DNA of 64,000 bases from Pratylenchus scribneri (lineage: Eukaryota; Nematoda; Chromadorea; Rhabditida; Pratylenchidae). The notes beneath the pieces are model-generated. The model ran no database searches. It had not been told where the DNA came from and saw only the letters and a list, made by a program, of their open reading frames with translations. The DNA is taken from assembly GCA_030063045.1 (NCBI GenBank), contig JAQSEB010000131.1, positions 186,001 through 250,000 of the forward strand. The letters run 5' to 3'. Shown piece by piece: positions 45,034-55,998 of the stretch. Made by a program: the position numbers and the translations under genes. Within the stretch, counting starts at the first letter, position 1, and each line of letters opens with the position of its first letter.

Positions 45034-45210
45034 TTAACTTAAAATATATTCCCGTTGCTCGAGGGGCTTGCGGGCAGACTTATACTTCGTTGATACTTTG
45101 CAGCGCGGCTTTAGATCATACCAGAGGACTGAAGGCGGCGGCTAGGCTTCTTCTTCTTTTGAGTTGTTGTCGGTTCGGCATTATCGTCATTTCCTTCTCC
45201 GATTGGTTTT
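45034..45210 (-). CDS. candidate gene end with a 26-nt intron
   Basis: Exon 45122-45210 follows AAAATAG and reads KPIGEGNDDNAEPTTTQKKK then KPSRRLQSS, a disordered basic segment with a nuclear-localisation look. It ends TCTG|GTATGA. A 26-nt gap ending TGCAAAG leads in the correct phase to exon 45034-45095: STKYKSARKPLEQREYILS then TAA. Unspliced, the frame stops inside the gap. The whole islet is about 50% G+C. On the plus strand an 83-codon frame (44988-45239, RGACGQTYTSLILCSAALDH) covers the same DNA unspliced and is the competing reading. Confidence 0.45.
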
Positions 45211-45346
45211 CTATTTTAATGTTTGATCACTTTAACTAGAAATTTGTTGATCGGTCCGAACTATATTTTTTCTTTGAATGACCGTGGATTTGATCATATT
45301 TAATTGAATACCGGAATATTTAAAAAATTTAAAAATTTTCATTAAG

Positions 45347-45569
45347 AAAACATGCTGTTTTGATTTCATTTTTGATAATTTGTTTATTTCTGATAATTTT
45401 TCAAAATTCCATCAATTTTATCTATCGAAATGATGAAGAGTTTATTATAGAGATAAAATATGTGCTGAAGGTAGTCAGAAAAGAAAAAAAGTTGCTTCAA
45501 AAAATATTACTTTGCAGCATTTATGAAAATAAGTGGCATTACTATAATCGTAAAAATTTTTTCTGTTGA
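45347..45569 (+). CDS. candidate exon, membrane segment plus charged domain
   Basis: After a TTCATTAAG acceptor, 73 codons run to TGA. An N-terminal hydrophobic block (LISFLIICLFLIIFQ) is followed by a highly charged part: YRNDEEFIIEIKYVLKVVRK, EKKLLQKILLCSIYENKWH. It could be a signal-anchored small protein. It faces away from the minus-strand candidate at 45034-45210, so the gap of about 140 bp could be a shared promoter. Family unknown. Confidence 0.55.
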
Positions 45570-46055
45570 AAGATTTTGAGCTATAATTTAATATATCATA
45601 ATTATTTTCTTTAGATTATAAAATGTTTTTCAAATGATATTTTATAAACAAATTTTTCACCTAATTATTTTTTATATAAAAAAAATTTTTTTAAATATTA
45701 TTTTATATTCCAATATTAGATAATTTTTATTCATTATTTTTATGAATTATTATTACAAATTTTATTAAATATTAAATTTTCTTTTATTTTTAATATTTAA
45801 ATTCATATATTTATACTATCATATAATTTAATAAGGAATTTATCCTTTTTCACATTTTGCTTCCATAATCCAATTTTAATAAAACATTCTATATTTTTAA
45901 TGTTCTTACTTTAGATTTTATTTTATATGTATATCGATACATCCTTATCTCTGAAATCATTCAAAAAAATCAATCTATTCTCACCATTTAATTGTTTTGC
46001 ATAGAAAATTTTTAATATTATGTTATTTCCCTTATTTTTAAAAGCCCCATATTAT

Positions 46056-46120
46056 ATGAAATTGAGAATTTATTCAATTGGGAGCTCTTTATTTTTTCTT
46101 AATTCACTTTTACGATACTT
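46056..46120 (+). CDS. candidate first exon with signal-like start
   Basis: ATG opens MKLRIYSIGSSLFFLNSLLR and stops at a GATACTT|GTAAGA donor. The n-region is basic and the core hydrophobic, like a signal peptide. A second plus frame through the same donor is also open. Confidence 0.35.
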
Positions 46121-46319
46121 GTAAGATATATTTGAATATTTGATTAAGCAATTGTTGTGTTTGATAAATAAATTTTAAAGGAACGATGATTTAACACTAG
46201 AGCTAGATCTACTTATCATGAAAGAAAGGATTAATGAAATTTATTATTTTATTCAAATATTGAAATAATAAGTTGCAAAATATCTAGATGTATTTTTTAT
46301 AAAATTTTTTAATTTAAAT

Positions 46320-46425
46320 AAAGCCGAAATAAAAATAAATTGATTAAAAAATTTTTTATTTCAAAGATTATTTTTCATGGTGGTGATTGGAAAAAAATAA
46401 TGCCTACTGTAAAAAAATTTATTTA
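46320..46425 (+). CDS. possible lysine-rich frame
   Basis: An open frame ends IIFHGGDWKKIMPTVKKFI then TAA. It has no ATG and no clear acceptor. Confidence 0.25.
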
Positions 46426-46728
46426 ATATATTCAAAATCATTTGATTATTTCTAAAAAATATATAATATTTTTTCTGAACTTATTCATATATTGGTAAAA
46501 TTAGATTTTTTAATTATGAAATTACTTAATAAATTATGATTCACCATTATTTTATGCATTAAATGATGAATTAGCTTAAAATTTATTTTAACACTAAATT
46601 TTTAATTAACTCAAAAGGGCAATGAAAAAATTTTGGGATTTATAAGTGTAAAATTAAAAAGATAATATATTCTTTATATAGTAAATAACTATTTTTTATT
46701 AATAAATATTATTTCTACTTTAGTAATT

Positions 46729-46902
46729 ATGAAAAAAATTTTAATTATAACTTTTTTTAGAAAAATGTTAAATCGAATTATTTTTTTTATACTATTATTG
46801 ATATTTCGTAGAAGTTTTTTAAATAAAATTATATTATTTATTAATAAATTATACGGAGAAGTAAGACATTTAATTAGGCATTTATGGTCTCATTTCTTCT
46901 AA
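46729..46902 (+). CDS. candidate 57-residue basic membrane protein
   Basis: An ATG frame runs to TAA. It reads MKKILIITFFRKMLNRIIFF, a hydrophobic block, then INKLYGEVRHLIRHLWSHFF. A TTTCTACTTTAG acceptor lies just before the ATG, and GGAGAA|GTAAGA inside it is a strong donor, so the ORF may be one exon of a larger gene. Arginine and histidine near the end are unusual for the matrix. Confidence 0.45.
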   Translation: MKKILIITFFRKMLNRIIFFILLLIFRRSFLNKIILFINKLYGEVRHLIRHLWSHFF

Positions 46903-47100
46903 AAATTTTATCGATAGCATAAGAAATAATATGCATTTTTATTTTTTTATGTAATATTTTAGAGTAGAAATCCGAATTATATTCGATTTTTATCATTATT
47001 TTATATTAAAAAAATTTTAAAACTTTATATAAATGGTTTATTATTAAAAATATTCCAGTATCATTAAAACTTTTTAAAATTATATAAATCATTTTTATAG

Positions 47101-47255
47101 TTATAACCAAATTATATCGTAAAGACAATAGATTTCAGTGCGATTTTAGTTCCCTGTGTGTGCTAATACACCATGTAATAAGTTCCCTAATATTCACGCA
47201 GCTAGTTTATTTATTTATTTTTTTAACAATTACCCATATTATAATTTTTTATTAA
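47101..47255 (+). CDS. candidate exon, membrane protein
   Basis: A CATTTTTATAG acceptor opens 50 codons to TAA. A basic N-terminal part (ITKLYRKDNRFQCDFSSLCV) leads into a hydrophobic segment (LIHHVISSLIFTQLVYLF and beyond). The entire G+C-rich islet at 47110-47210 is in this frame. I recognise no family. Confidence 0.5.
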
Positions 47256-47374
47256 TAATTAACTCTCTTTTCTTTTCCGCATTATATTTTTAATATTTGT
47301 TTTATTTTTAAATAAGAGTGAATTTATATTATACGAATAGATAATATTTTTTATCTTCCTTTTTAAAATAAAAG

Positions 47375-47465
47375 TTTTAATATCCATTTTAATTGGCAAC
47401 TCCAAGTATATAGGGTTTTAGATTGGCTTGATTAGTGTTGTTGATGAAAAAGTTCTTGTTTGCTA
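47375..47465 (+). CDS. possible terminal exon
   Basis: ATAGGGTTTTAG is followed in phase 0 by IGLISVVDEKVLVC then TAA. Upstream NIHFNWQLQ ends at GTATAT, which would leave a 16-nt intron in matching phase. The unspliced reading NWQLQVYRVLDWLD is the alternative. Confidence 0.3.
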
Positions 47466-47699
47466 AAAATATAAATCAATAATCTAATTTGTCATAACAT
47501 AATGAAAAATTCTTCATTATATTTAATTTTTGAAGAAAAAGCAGTGTATCAATGAATACAATAATACATTGATTTTCATTTACCAAAAAGGTGACATTCA
47601 ATTTTATAACTTCCTTTGTTTTTTGTCGGTTTTCAGAAAATAATTTTAAATTTTATTTAATATTTTTAAGATCATTATATATTCTCCATAAAAAATAAA

Positions 47700-48475
47700 A
47701 ATTTTGGAAAGAATTGGTATATCGATTACAAATTTTTTCTTTGTTAATTATTCTAAATTTCGAATTTTATGGTTGTAAAATATTTATGATTTTTATTAAT
47801 TATTATTTATCTTCCTTAAATTGTTTGAAGTTATTGTTTATTTTCTAATATTTAAAAATTATAATTTTTTTTTAAATTAGACTTTTTAATTTTTTTAAAG
47901 ATATTATTATCGAATTATATTATTATTTTTCTTTTTTAAAAATAAATGTATTAATTTTAATTTATTTACTTTTAGATTTAGTAATGAAATTTTTTGTTCA
48001 TAACTCATAAATAAATTCCTCTAATTTTATCAATTTATAAGAAATCTAATTTAATATATAGAATTCCAGAAATTTATAAAGCTAGGTAAATATTAAATAA
48101 ATGATTCAATAAAATAATTTAATATTTTATATAACATGCGTTTATCTATTATTAATAGATTTATTTAATTGCATTTACTTGAATTTTAGATTTTAGAATT
48201 TTGCCTGATAAAATCTAATCTTTTTAAAAATCATTGAAATTGCCTTTTTCTAAGATATTCGCTTCGAATCCTTTATCATTATTCTAAATTAAATAGCTTC
48301 ATTTAAAATATTTATTCATTTTTTTATAAATTTTAATCATTTCCAAGTTAGGTTTCCATGAATATATTTAAAAACATAATTCTAAATTTTATATTAATGG
48401 AGAATTTTATATTTTTTAATTGTATTTAATAAAATCTTCAAAAATTTTTATTATCCAATTTTTTTACTATTTTTA
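47700..48475. other. AT-rich stretch, nothing supported
   Basis: Only short chance frames; an islet at 48230-48300 reads KLPFSKIFASNPLSLF without boundaries. Confidence 0.5.
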
Positions 48476-48480
48476 TAATA

Positions 48481-48518
48481 ATGACAGATGATTTTGTTTG
48501 GCAGAGATATATAAATTC
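48481..48518 (+). CDS. candidate first exon
   Basis: MTDDFVWQRYIN and two further bases end at a TTC|GTAAAA donor. ATG is in fair context. CCAG 30 nt downstream would keep the frame open (IKYIHII). Confidence 0.35.
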
Positions 48519-48719
48519 GTAAAAATTGAACATGGTGAAATATGCCAGAATAAAATACATTCATATTATTTAATTGTATTTAACTGAATCCTGGAAATAA
48601 TATTATTTTTTATATTTTTTCTGTCAAATATTTAAAAAATAAAAACAAATATATAATAATTTAATTATATTTTTTTTATTAAATTATGAACTAATTATTA
48701 ATATCTTTTATTTTCTTAC

Positions 48720-49475
48720 AAATAACAGGATATATATATCTAGCCATTAGAAAGTAATCGAAGGTAAATAAATGATTTTGGAAGATTAATTCTGACGAAT
48801 TAGCAATAAATTACCAGATATCTAGCGCTATGATTGTTTTAGTCAAAAAAATATATGAATGAAAACTAGAAAAATTTTACATACAAATTATTATTTACAA
48901 TAATAAAATTATAATTTTAATTATTTTAAATATTTTTTATACTGAATTTTTTATAAATTTATCAATTAAAAAATTAAAAAATTTGTAAGAATAATTTTGA
49001 ATCTAATAATATTTATTAATTAAACAAATCTTGATGTTTATTTTTTAAAAAAAAAATTTATTTCTTTTTTTTTCATGATCGAATGGAATTTTTTTTCTAA
49101 TTAATCTATGGTCTTTTTATATTGTAATATTAAAATAATTAATTATTTTTTTTATGATATTTTAAAATAAAACAATTAATCATTTTTCTAATATAAATAT
49201 TTTCCATCGAATTATTCATTAGATTAAAAAAGTATTTCATTTCAATTTATAATTATACTCTTTTTACTTTTTGATACATAAAAATCATTGTAGAAATTTC
49301 AATGACAAAGATACAGTTATTTTTCATTCTTTATATTCTTATTGTGTAGCATTCATCATGTTGCCAAAAACTTTTATTTATATACTCTCTAAAATTTGAT
49401 TATAATTAAAATTTTATAAATTGCAATTATAAATTTAAGTAGAATAAATTATTTAAAAATTTAATTTATGATCAT
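48720..49475. other. AT-rich stretch with possible splice-bounded fragments
   Basis: CCATTAGAAAGTAATCGAAG between ATATATCTAG and GTAAAT, and ISSAMIVLVKKIYE after TTACCAG, could be tiny exons. Evidence is thin. Confidence 0.35.
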
Positions 49476-49479
49476 TAAA

Positions 49480-49775
49480 GGAGGAAAATTGTTGGATTCC
49501 CCCAAAAACAATGGCGATAAATTGATGGGCAATTGAAAGGCACAATAAAACTCTTTTGACTTATTTAAATGCTCTTTAAATTCCCGAAAAGTTTTTTGTC
49601 CAAAAGAAAATATATGAATATTGGTAAATCAATGGATAATTATGGACGGTGTGGAGCAAAGTTGGATAGTGGTGGCAAAAAGGTGGATAGAGCAAGAAAC
49701 TGATGGATATTGGAGAGCTAGTGAAGCAAATAATTGGATGGAATAAATTGAGAAGAGCCAAAAGGCGGGGCATTA
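49480..49775 (+). repeat. purine-rich patch with recurrent TGGAT
   Basis: The plus strand is strongly A/G-rich, with TGGAT or GATGG recurring every 15-30 bases (TTGGATAGTGGTGG, GGTGGATAGAGC, ACTGATGGATATTGG, TTGGATGGAAT). It may be a decayed minisatellite. The 65-codon minus frame here is a by-product of the C/T-rich complement. Confidence 0.5.
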
Positions 49776-50084
49776 AATATTTTTTAAGTATCTTTCCATA
49801 AATTTATAATAAGATTTTATCTTAATTTTTAATGAATATATTTTTCTTTTTTTAAAAATTTTTTTAAAAATTTGTATGATTTATTTTTATTTATAAATAG
49901 CATTTATCTAAAAAAATTCCCATTTTTATGAATAAAGTACCATTTCTGTTATAATATTTCTTCAGTTGCAGGATTTATTTTTTATTTATTTGGATATTTC
50001 TTCTAAGTTTCTTTAGAAAAATTTAATAAAATACATATTTTGGTTGTATGGGTAGTATAATTGGGGGACGATAACGATTTATAA

Positions 50085-50183
50085 TTCATTTCTTATGAGG
50101 ATAATAAATTTTTCTTGATTAATTGGGTAAGTTCTATTTGGAATGTTTATATAATCTTCGTTATTATTTTCTTCTCAAAATGA
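50085..50183 (+). CDS. candidate exon with consensus donor
   Basis: The frame reads FISYEDNKFFLINW and then either splices at TTGG|GTAAGT or continues VSSIWNVYIIFVIIFFSK to TGA. No acceptor is seen upstream. Confidence 0.35.
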   Translation, partial: FISYEDNKFFLINWVSSIWNVYIIFVIIFFSK

Positions 50184-50306
50184 GATTTTAACGATATCGC
50201 ATTCATGAAAAACTTAATCATAAAAAACGATCAATATATTTATATTTTTTTTTCGTTATTTTTAAATAGTTCAATTGCTATTTTCTCGGTAGATAAATAA
50301 TCACAG

Positions 50307-50535
50307 TTGATGCTATTTCCACTATTTTCGCCGTTAATTAAAGTGAATATATTTTTATTTATTATTTTTTTACTTCACAAAGTTTTTTTAATATGATAAT
50401 GATATATTTCATTTAAATTTAAATAAAAATATTTTTTTTCATTTTTATGAATTTTATGATTCTTCATATTAATTGACCCAGCAGTCTCTAACGTTCCGAG
50501 TATTTTGTGGAAATAGTTGATTCCTCTTGAATTTT
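50307..50535. other. islet with conflicting readings
   Basis: Plus: after CACAG, LMLFPLFSPLIKVNIFLFII to TGA at 50396, and separately IDPAVSNVPSILWK to TAG. Minus: a 52-codon frame with YFHKILGTLETAGSINMKNH and NEIYHYHIKKTL to TGA covers both. The minus reading is longest, but I cannot confirm it. Confidence 0.35.
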
Positions 50536-50993
50536 TTTAATTTTATTTATTTTTATTTAAAAAATACTGATTATTAACATATTTTCAAACTATCAGATTT
50601 CTTTTTTCCAAATTATTAGCCAGACAATATAAAAAAAAATTTTTATATATTTTCGTAGAAAATTATAATTAATTATTTATAAGAATTATATTGTTTAATT
50701 ATTAGATTTATATCATATAACAATGAACTATATTTTTTATAACATAGAAAAATTTACAGATAAATATAGATTTTTTAAATTCCACTATCAATAAATTTTA
50801 ATAAAAATATTTTATTTTAATTAAATCCATCTATTTTTATAAATATTTTTTTTCCTATTTAAGTATCAAAGATCAAATTAGCTTAATAATAATATTTCAG
50901 GCTTTTGTTTCATTTTTTTAAAGTTCTTCTCATTGATGATCGGAAAGGTGCATTTCACTGATAACGTAATAAAATAGATCTCCTTACTTTGAA

Positions 50994-51179
50994 ATGAAAT
51001 CTTTAAATTATAAATTAAATATTTTTTACAATATTAAAAAATTTATTTTTTACTTTATTTTTAATATAAGAATTTTATTTGAAATTTTAATTTTGTATAA
51101 TTACTATATAAAATTTTTTTCTTCTATTTTAGACTTCCCGGAAACATCCATAATGGTAGATAATTTTTTAAAAAATTAA
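50994..51179 (+). CDS. possible frame, low confidence
   Basis: 61 codons from ATG, AT-rich throughout, with a more balanced end (DFPETSIMVDNFLKN). It may be chance. Confidence 0.2.
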   Translation: MKSLNYKLNIFYNIKKFIFYFIFNIRILFEILILYNYYIKFFSSILDFPETSIMVDNFLKN

Positions 51180-51478
51180 AATTCGCAAATATCATTATCA
51201 AATTTTTATTCGCCATTTGTTAATTGAATAGAATTTGTTTCAAATATAATTAACAACATCTTTGCACAGCTTACATTCTCAAATTTCTATCAACTTGCTT
51301 AATTTGAAAATTTTTTTACATTTTTATAGTGAATGGAGTGTTGTATAATTGATTTGATATTTTATTAAATGCCATAATTAATAATTTTTATTTAGTAGTT
51401 GGTTTTGTGTATCACTATATTTATATGATAACAATTTGAGAGTAAATAATTTAATCATTATCTAATCTATAATATACC

Positions 51479-51652
51479 ATGTTAGCTAACATTTTAAAAT
51501 TACTGAATTTTATTATCTTGTTACGGAATTTACTTTTTTCTTTGCCTTTTTTGCGAGTTTTCGCTGAATCCTTGCCACCAGCATTATCTCGATTTGCTGA
51601 ATTGTTGCCATCGGCATTATCTCGATTCGCAGATAACTATTCATTATTTTAA
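51479..51652 (+). CDS. candidate small secreted repeat peptide precursor
   Basis: An ATG frame gives 57 residues. Residues 1-29 look like a signal peptide: polar start, hydrophobic core (LKLLNFIILLRNLLFSLPFL) and a VFA-E cleavage-type site. Then come two 11-residue repeats, ESLPPALSRFA and ELLPSALSRFA, and a tail DNYSLF. The repeat is also a 33-bp DNA duplication with six differences, four at third codon positions. The minus strand has a matching open frame (SANRDNADGNN / SANRDNAGGKD, lysine-rich after) in a register that shares third positions, so the duplication supports coding but not the strand. The complete ATG-to-stop plus frame is preferred. Confidence 0.45.
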   Translation: MLANILKLLNFIILLRNLLFSLPFLRVFAESLPPALSRFAELLPSALSRFADNYSLF

Positions 51653-51841
51653 AAAATTTCTCTCATAAATTAAATAGGCCGAAAAAAATTTAGCTAAAGA
51701 AATAAATTAAAATTTTATAGTGATATCATCATTGTATTTTGAATTTTTTAATAAAAATTTATAAATAATATCTTTATTCAACAATTTAACAGAAAATAAA
51801 ATGAAATTTTTTCTATTGTAAAAGTGATATTAATTTAAAAA

Positions 51842-51985
51842 TTATAAAATTAATTCGATGTTGAATTCCTCCGGTGGTTTGGAAGTATTGTATGAACGGC
51901 CAATGTCCGAATATGGCGCCAGTAATGATTTTTTTAATTCTCGAAAATAATTGCGAAGTTTTTCCTGATTTTCTGTTTGTATGTT
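51842..51985 (-). CDS. candidate exon, strand uncertain
   Basis: The minus frame ends at TAA and reads TENQEKLRNYFRELKKSLLA then PYSDIGRSYNTSKPPEEFNI. The plus strand has an ATG frame of 30 codons (51858-51950) reading MLNSSGGLEVLYERPMSEYG. Both look like protein. The minus one is longer but lacks an ATG. Confidence 0.35.
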   Translation of the reverse strand, partial: NIQTENQEKLRNYFRELKKSLLAPYSDIGRSYNTSKPPEEFNIELIL

Positions 51986-51989
51986 AATT

Positions 51990-53555
51990 AATAACAAAGC
52001 CAGGCAAAATAAAAATAATTGATATTTATTAATAATTTCAAAATAATCTTTTTAGAACTGATATCGTTTTCTTCTTAAATTAGATAAATATTTTTTATAA
52101 AATTTTTGTTTTAATTGTTTATAAAATTTCAATTTAAATGGTCAAACAAATTTTTTCTAATTTCATCTAGTATTTGTGTGCATGTGTGTATTGTACTTTA
52201 TTTAATTAATAAAGGACAACTGTTAAAAAATGAAGATCACATGAATTATTTAGTTAAAAAAATATATATTAAAATATTCGAATTTATTAATTTTAACTTA
52301 TATTTTAATATTTTTCTTGATTTGGCTTTTTAAATTATATTTTATATCCATTTTAATTATCTATTTTTTCGTTCTTATTTTCCAATTTTAGATATCAATC
52401 TGATAATATTAAAAAATGCTCAATAGATATTTCATAAAAAATTGTTGCCTTTTGCATCGATAAATATTAATTAATTTAATTATTTTATTTAATTCAAATT
52501 ATCAAGTGGGTCCTTTTTTATTTTAAAAAAATTCTATTTTATTAAATTTATTTGTAGATTTGTTTAATATTTTCGCATTTTATAGCCATATGTAAATTAA
52601 AATGAAAATTTTTATTTTATCTTATAGAAAAAAACGGAATAAGAATAATATAATCAAATTGAAACATTTAAAAAAATCTTTAAATAAATTTTCATGTTAT
52701 TATAATTCATTTTTAACTGTTGTTTGATTAAGAATTTTTAAATGTCAAACTTTCAATTTTATTACGAAAAAATTCTTTTAAAATTTTTTATCTTTTTTCT
52801 TATATTATATTTTTTAATAAATAGAATTATTATTTTTTTAAATATATTTATTTTAAATGAGTTAATTGATGACACAATGTACAATTTCTTTTCCATATCT
52901 CTCCATGATAATTATTTGCAAAATAGAAGCAAAATTACAATTTGGTTTTATTAATTATTTTGTATTTGATCATTTTTCTCGTTTTTGTGAATTTATTCAT
53001 CAAAAGGGTAATTATTTTTAGATCAATTAAAATTTCATTAAATTTTATTTTCTTAAATTAATCATTAAATTAAAATTAATTTCTTTTAATTACCTTCAAT
53101 ATTTTTTTCATTTGAGGAATAAATTTTTATATAAAAATTCTCTAATTTTTCTATACTTTTTTCAAATGGAAATAACAATAAACAGAGGTCTTGGATATGG
53201 GTTACAAATAATAAAATTTATTTAATATTATGATAAAATATTAAATTATTTAATATTTTTCATTATTGACTAATTATTCTTTATATATATTAAATTCCGT
53301 CAAATATTTCATCTAAAGGTATATAATTGTAAATTTTTTGCTATTTTTTTATTTTGCCAGAAATTTCTACTAATATATTTTCAAATATAAAAATTTCTTT
53401 ATTAACAATTTGCATATTCTTCATAATTATTATGGCAAAAAATGTAAACATATTTTGTGGATAACTTCTTTTTATTTCTGCTAAAAAAATTAAAACAAAT
53501 ATGAGTCAATTTAAATTTTTCATTTATATTTATTTTTATTTTGGTATGCCAGCTA
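51990..53555. other. AT-rich stretch with hydrophobic frames only
   Basis: Frames at 52115-52333 and 52742-52954 (72 and 70 codons) are rich in F, I, L and N with matrix composition. An islet at 53160-53215 is open in two frames. I do not call genes here. Confidence 0.45.
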
Positions 53556-53560
53556 AATAT

Positions 53561-54243
53561 CAATTTGGCAATACTGGAGAACAGATAAGTTTTTATCTAA
53601 TGATCCAATCATGTCAAATGTGATACCAATCGATTCCTCTTGACTAGCTAAGTTGAATGAGTGACCGCACTAATCTATCCGATCACAAACAAAAAAGTTA
53701 TGGCCCAGAGAAAATCAAAAAAGTGCTTGGTCCCCCCTATGGGTCGAAACTCAAAAAATTTGAAATTTCTTTATATGGTCATATTATAGCTCATTCGATG
53801 CGTCTTGATGAGCATAGCGCGAATCTGTCATCCTTTTTGCAAAAAACTCAAAATTAAAAAAGTTATGACCATTTTTGTTTCGCTGGAATGTGTTGGAACT
53901 GCGGAGGAATGTAAGAGTGGACTCCGGAGTGTGCGTAGCCGAAGCGCGAGAACTAGACGAGCTTTTGGCGAGCGAAGCGAGCCACAAGCTCGTCTGGTCG
54001 CGCGGAGGCGGGGCACATGGAGGAGTCCACTTTGAAATGCCCACCGGAGCAGTTCCAATCCGTATTTCCTTTGCGCAACGGTAACTTTTTTGATTTTTCG
54101 GTCATAACTTTTTTGTTTGTGATCGGATCGATTAGTGCGTGCACTCATTCAACTCAGCTCGTCGAGAGGAATCGATTGGTACCTCATTTGACACGATTAG
54201 ATTACTAGATAAAAACTTATCTGTTCGCCAGGATCGTCTAAGT
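53561..54243. mobile_element. fold-back MITE, about 683 bp
   Basis: The two halves are inverted copies over most of their length. Outer arms share GAACAGATAAGTTTTTATCT and, further in, AACAAAAAAGTTATG. Inner arms meet at a stem AGACGAGCTT (53955-53964) with AAGCTCGTCT (53986-53995) around GCGAGCGAAGCGAGC. Flanks CTAAATAT (53553-53560) and CTAAATTT (54244-54251) match in 7 of 8 bases and may be the target duplication. The left arm carries about 200 bp with no partner on the right. No transposase is encoded. Short open frames inside are artefacts of the balanced composition. Confidence 0.8.
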
Positions 54244-54259
54244 CTAAATTTTATTTATA

Positions 54260-55120
54260 TTATTCTAGATTTAAGATTGTATATAATAAATTTGTTTTAT
54301 TACCATTTAAACATTTAATGCTTAGTATGCAACAGAAATCTTTTCACAAAAATATTATTATTATTAATAATTGATCTCTTATAATGGAATGGGATGCATG
54401 AATATAAATTTCAGTTATGGTTGAATTTAAACTTTATTTATTTTAGATGGTTTTCTTCTATTACCCTTTATGTCTGTTCAGATAATACAAATTAATTTAT
54501 TTCGCATTTCCAAATATATATATTTAATTAGAAAATTTTGAAAAATTTTTTTCAATGGCAAAAAATTGTACAAATAATTTATAAGGAAATAGCTATCATT
54601 GACTATATTAAATGGTTTGATTTTGTCTATTATATTAAAAATATTTATAATTTGAAAATTAAAAAAGTTTAAATAAATTTAGTTCTCTACGATTTATTTT
54701 AAATTAAAATTTATGGAAAAATAATTATTTAAATGATTAAAATAAACATTAAAATGTGATTTGATATTTGTAAAATTCATAGAAATTCCTTTGAATTCTT
54801 ATTAATTATTAATATAAAGGTCTTGAAAGAATAATAAATACAATTTATTTTCATCATTTATAATTTTTTTCTCTTTGTATTAGAAATATTCCACAAAATG
54901 TAGCTTCATTAATTAATTTAAAATTTTTAAAATTTTGTTTCATATAAAAGATAGCATAAAATTTTTATTATATAATTATTGATTAAAAATAAATGAAAAT
55001 ATTTTAAAGAAATATAATAATTGTGCCTTAATGAAAAATTTTATTAAATTATTTTCTAATTATTTAACACTTTGTATTTATTCTAAAATTTAATCACAAT
55101 ACATATCTGAATTTTTAATT
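54260..55120. other. AT-rich stretch, nothing supported
   Basis: Matrix only, and no islet with boundaries. Confidence 0.6.
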
Positions 55121-55127
55121 TTCATTT

Positions 55128-55211
55128 CTATTCATTCATCATTATTTTTCTAATAATAAAAACTTCTTCGATATCTTCGTCCATTACAATGAATGAGTCA
55201 TCAACTTCATT
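55128..55211 (-). CDS. candidate exon with acidic segment
   Basis: The minus frame reads NEVDDSFIVMDEDIEEVFII then RKIMMNE and TAG. An internal ATG gives MDEDIEEVF as an alternative start. FIVM next to DED recalls the acidic-hydrophobic pattern at 40545-40631. No acceptor is evident. Confidence 0.45.
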   Translation of the reverse strand, partial: NEVDDSFIVMDEDIEEVFIIRKIMMNE

Positions 55212-55998
55212 TTAATTTTTACCATTGATCATCAGAATTGTTTATTTATCATTTATTTTTTTTTTGAATATTTTCTTTATAATAATTCTATGAAAATGCA
55301 ATTGAATTCTGCAATGTATATTTTTTATTTTGAAATAAAAATTCAATTTAATTTATTCCATATATTTTTATAATTTTTTGAATTTTAATTCCTTTTTTTT
55401 CTTTAATTTTGCTAATAAGTTTTAGGTAACTCTGATTTTAATAGATTTTTCAATTTATTTTTATTCCAAATTTTATTAACATAAAAATATAAATGACGCC
55501 GAATATTGAAACCTACTTTTTTTCATGTAATACAGGGGAAATTAGATTAGTCAATTTCATATTTGGTTTAAATGGTATTTTTATTGTAAATTTATATCCA
55601 TCAGTATAATTTATACGCTTTTGTTCACGGCAAGTCATGCCTTTTTTTCTCCATATTTTTTATAAATTTTTAATAAAAAATTAAAATTTTTATAATAAAT
55701 TTATTCTAATTTTTTTTTCTTGAACTAATTTTCTAATTTTTAAAGGAAACTTTTGATAAAATATTTATAATATACTAAATAAATATAATTTTAATTTAAT
55801 CTTTGTTTAATTTTCTTATAAATTTTTATTTTTTAAAAAATTTTATTATCTAAGAATTACATTATTTTTAAATTATTATTTTATTAATTTTAAATAGTTA
55901 TTTCAAGAATTTTAAGCGATGTGTATATAATTTTTAATTCAAAATTTTTGGAATATCATGTCTTCTTTACTAATATAAAATTATTGATATTCAACTTA

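Noticed and set aside
52742..52954. 70-codon plus frame rich in F, I and L
   Set aside because: Its composition equals that of the matrix, and frames of this length are expected by chance in 64 kb.
53657..54208. Seven open frames of 60-106 codons on both strands
   Set aside because: The fold-back element has balanced composition and palindromic arms, which open many frames at once. None is preferred.
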